From contig USJP01000049.1 of assembly GCA_900555105.1 (NCBI GenBank), positions 1 through 8,487 on the forward strand: a stretch of 8,487 nt of DNA, written 5' to 3'. A program made the position numbers and the translations under genes. Source of the DNA: an uncultured Coriobacteriaceae bacterium (lineage in GTDB: Bacteria > Actinomycetota > Coriobacteriia > Coriobacteriales > UMGS124). This document shows, piece by piece, positions 7,800 through 8,487 of this stretch. The notes beneath the pieces were generated by a model that was given only the letters and a program-made list of their open reading frames with translations, made no database searches and was not told the origin of the DNA. Positions within the stretch are counted from its first letter, which is position 1. Each line of letters begins with the position of its first letter.

Positions 7800-8487
7800 A
7801 TGGGCATTCTCGACCGTTTCACCGACATCATCAAGGCCAACATCAACGACCTTCTCGATAAGGCCGAGGATCCGGCAAAGATGATCGATCAGTACATGCG
7901 CGAGCTCACCGACAACCTTGCCGACGTCAAGAAGGAAACCGCCGCCGTCATGGCCGAGGAGGCTCGCGTCGCTCGCGAGGTCAAGGCCAACGAGGTTGAG
8001 GTTGCCAAGTACGACGACCTGGCCCGTCGCGCCCTGGCTGCTGGCAACGAGGGCGATGCCCGCGTGTTCCTCGCCAAGAAGCAGGAAGTCGCGAGCAAGG
8101 GCGAGTCGCTCAAGGTCACCTACGAAGCCGCTCAGGCAAACGCCCAGAAGATGCGCCAGATGCACGACAAGCTCGTCGACGACATCAGCACACTCAACAG
8201 CCGTCGCGAGGCCATCAAGGCAAAGTCTGCCGTTGCTAAGACGCAGGCCAAGGTCAACCAGTTCTCCAGCGCTTCCGACAAGGCCGAGGGTGCCATGGCC
8301 GCCTTTGCCCGCATGGAGGCCAAGGCCGACCAGATGCTCGACCAGGCCAACGCCGAGGCCGAGCTCAACGCCGCCGGCACCACCGATCGCGCCGCCGACC
8401 TCGCCGCCCAGTACGCCGCCACCGGCAACTCGGCAGCAGTTTCCTGTATTACATATGTGATCGCAGGTATCTTGCAGAATGCAGTCA
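7800..8487 (+). CDS. pspA: PspA/IM30-family phage shock protein, C-terminus off window or disrupted
   Basis: Peripheral membrane protein of the PspA/IM30/Vipp1 family, which assembles into oligomers on the inner face of damaged membranes. The start MGILDRFTDIIKANINDLLDKAEDPAKMIDQ is the classic amphipathic helix followed by the family's first conserved segment. The rest, to about residue 190, is a long alpha-helical coiled coil rich in Ala, Lys and Glu, with AKKQE at 92-96 and QFSSASDKAEGAMAAFARME around 154-173. ATG 7800 follows GGGAG (7790-7794). Family members usually end at about 220-235 residues. Here the frame is still open after 229 codons at the window edge. From residue 215 (base 8442) the sequence SCITYVIAGILQNAV is hydrophobic, has non-GC-ending codons and does not look like a PspA tail. 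The gene may be interrupted, or the window may end at a junction. It lies downstream of the TPM gene and is likely part of the same functional module. Confidence 0.9.
   Translation, partial: MGILDRFTDIIKANINDLLDKAEDPAKMIDQYMRELTDNLADVKKETAAVMAEEARVAREVKANEVEVAKYDDLARRALAAGNEGDARVFLAKKQEVASKGESLKVTYEAAQANAQKMRQMHDKLVDDISTLNSRREAIKAKSAVAKTQAKVNQFSSASDKAEGAMAAFARMEAKADQMLDQANAEAELNAAGTTDRAADLAAQYAATGNSAAVSCITYVIAGILQNAV
8442..8487. other. Compositional discontinuity at the right edge
   Basis: The last 46 bases change character abruptly. Preceding pspA codons are nearly all GC-ending (GCC, CTC, CAG, TAC), whereas here they read TGT ATT ACA TAT and later GCA, GGT, AAT. The encoded peptide is hydrophobic rather than the expected acidic/helical PspA tail. 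Possible explanations are the edge of an inserted element, a rearrangement, or a misjoined assembly end. No inverted repeat or target duplication can be judged in so short a stretch. Confidence 0.45.

Noticed and set aside
7918..8460. Plus-frame open reading frame inside pspA
   Set aside because: It is a Pro/Arg/Ser/Thr-rich shadow of the pspA frame, whose product is clearly recognisable.

Overview
The window is GC-rich with GC-ending codons throughout. The sequence style, most clearly in the glutamate dehydrogenase and the short CstA, suggests an anaerobic actinobacterium of the Coriobacteriia (Olsenella/Collinsella/Atopobium-like). This taxonomic placement is inference from recognised protein families and composition; no search was run. 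All genes except the first are on the plus strand.

Layout. (1) Positions 19-246, minus strand: a 75-residue lipoprotein, divergent from the rest across an AT-rich control region. (2) Positions 576-2962: a tight two-gene operon of an uncharacterised soluble protein and a CstA-family transporter, closed by a strong terminator at 2993-3027. (3) Positions 3028-3475: a long intergenic region holding a degenerate tandem array of four 33-36 bp units, then the AT-rich promoter and leader region of gdhA. (4) Positions 3476-4831: glutamate dehydrogenase, followed by its own terminator at 4859-4896. (5) Positions 4964-6536: an HD-domain hydrolase-like protein and a membrane protein of the 'putative ABC transporter permease' (CmpB-type, PF06541) family, separated by one base and probably translationally coupled. 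(6) Positions 6628 to the end: a glycine-rich membrane protein with a TPM-like domain, a GC-rich hairpin, then a PspA/IM30-family membrane-stress protein that runs off the window.

Functional reading. The first half is amino-acid and carboxylate metabolism: CstA imports pyruvate or peptides, and GdhA connects 2-oxoglutarate, ammonium and glutamate. This fits a peptide-fermenting anaerobe. The second half is membrane or envelope maintenance. TPM plus PspA is a recurring partnership in envelope-stress loci, and the HD plus CmpB-type pair may be a membrane-linked regulatory unit.

The two observations most worth a second look are the alternating A-B-A-B 33 bp array upstream of gdhA and the abrupt change in sequence character inside the last ~46 bases. 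There the PspA reading frame leaves its expected C-terminus and continues open into AT-richer, differently coded sequence, which could be an insertion, a rearrangement or an assembly-end artefact. I found no RNA gene, CRISPR array or recognisable transposase. No clearly novel multi-gene system is evident.
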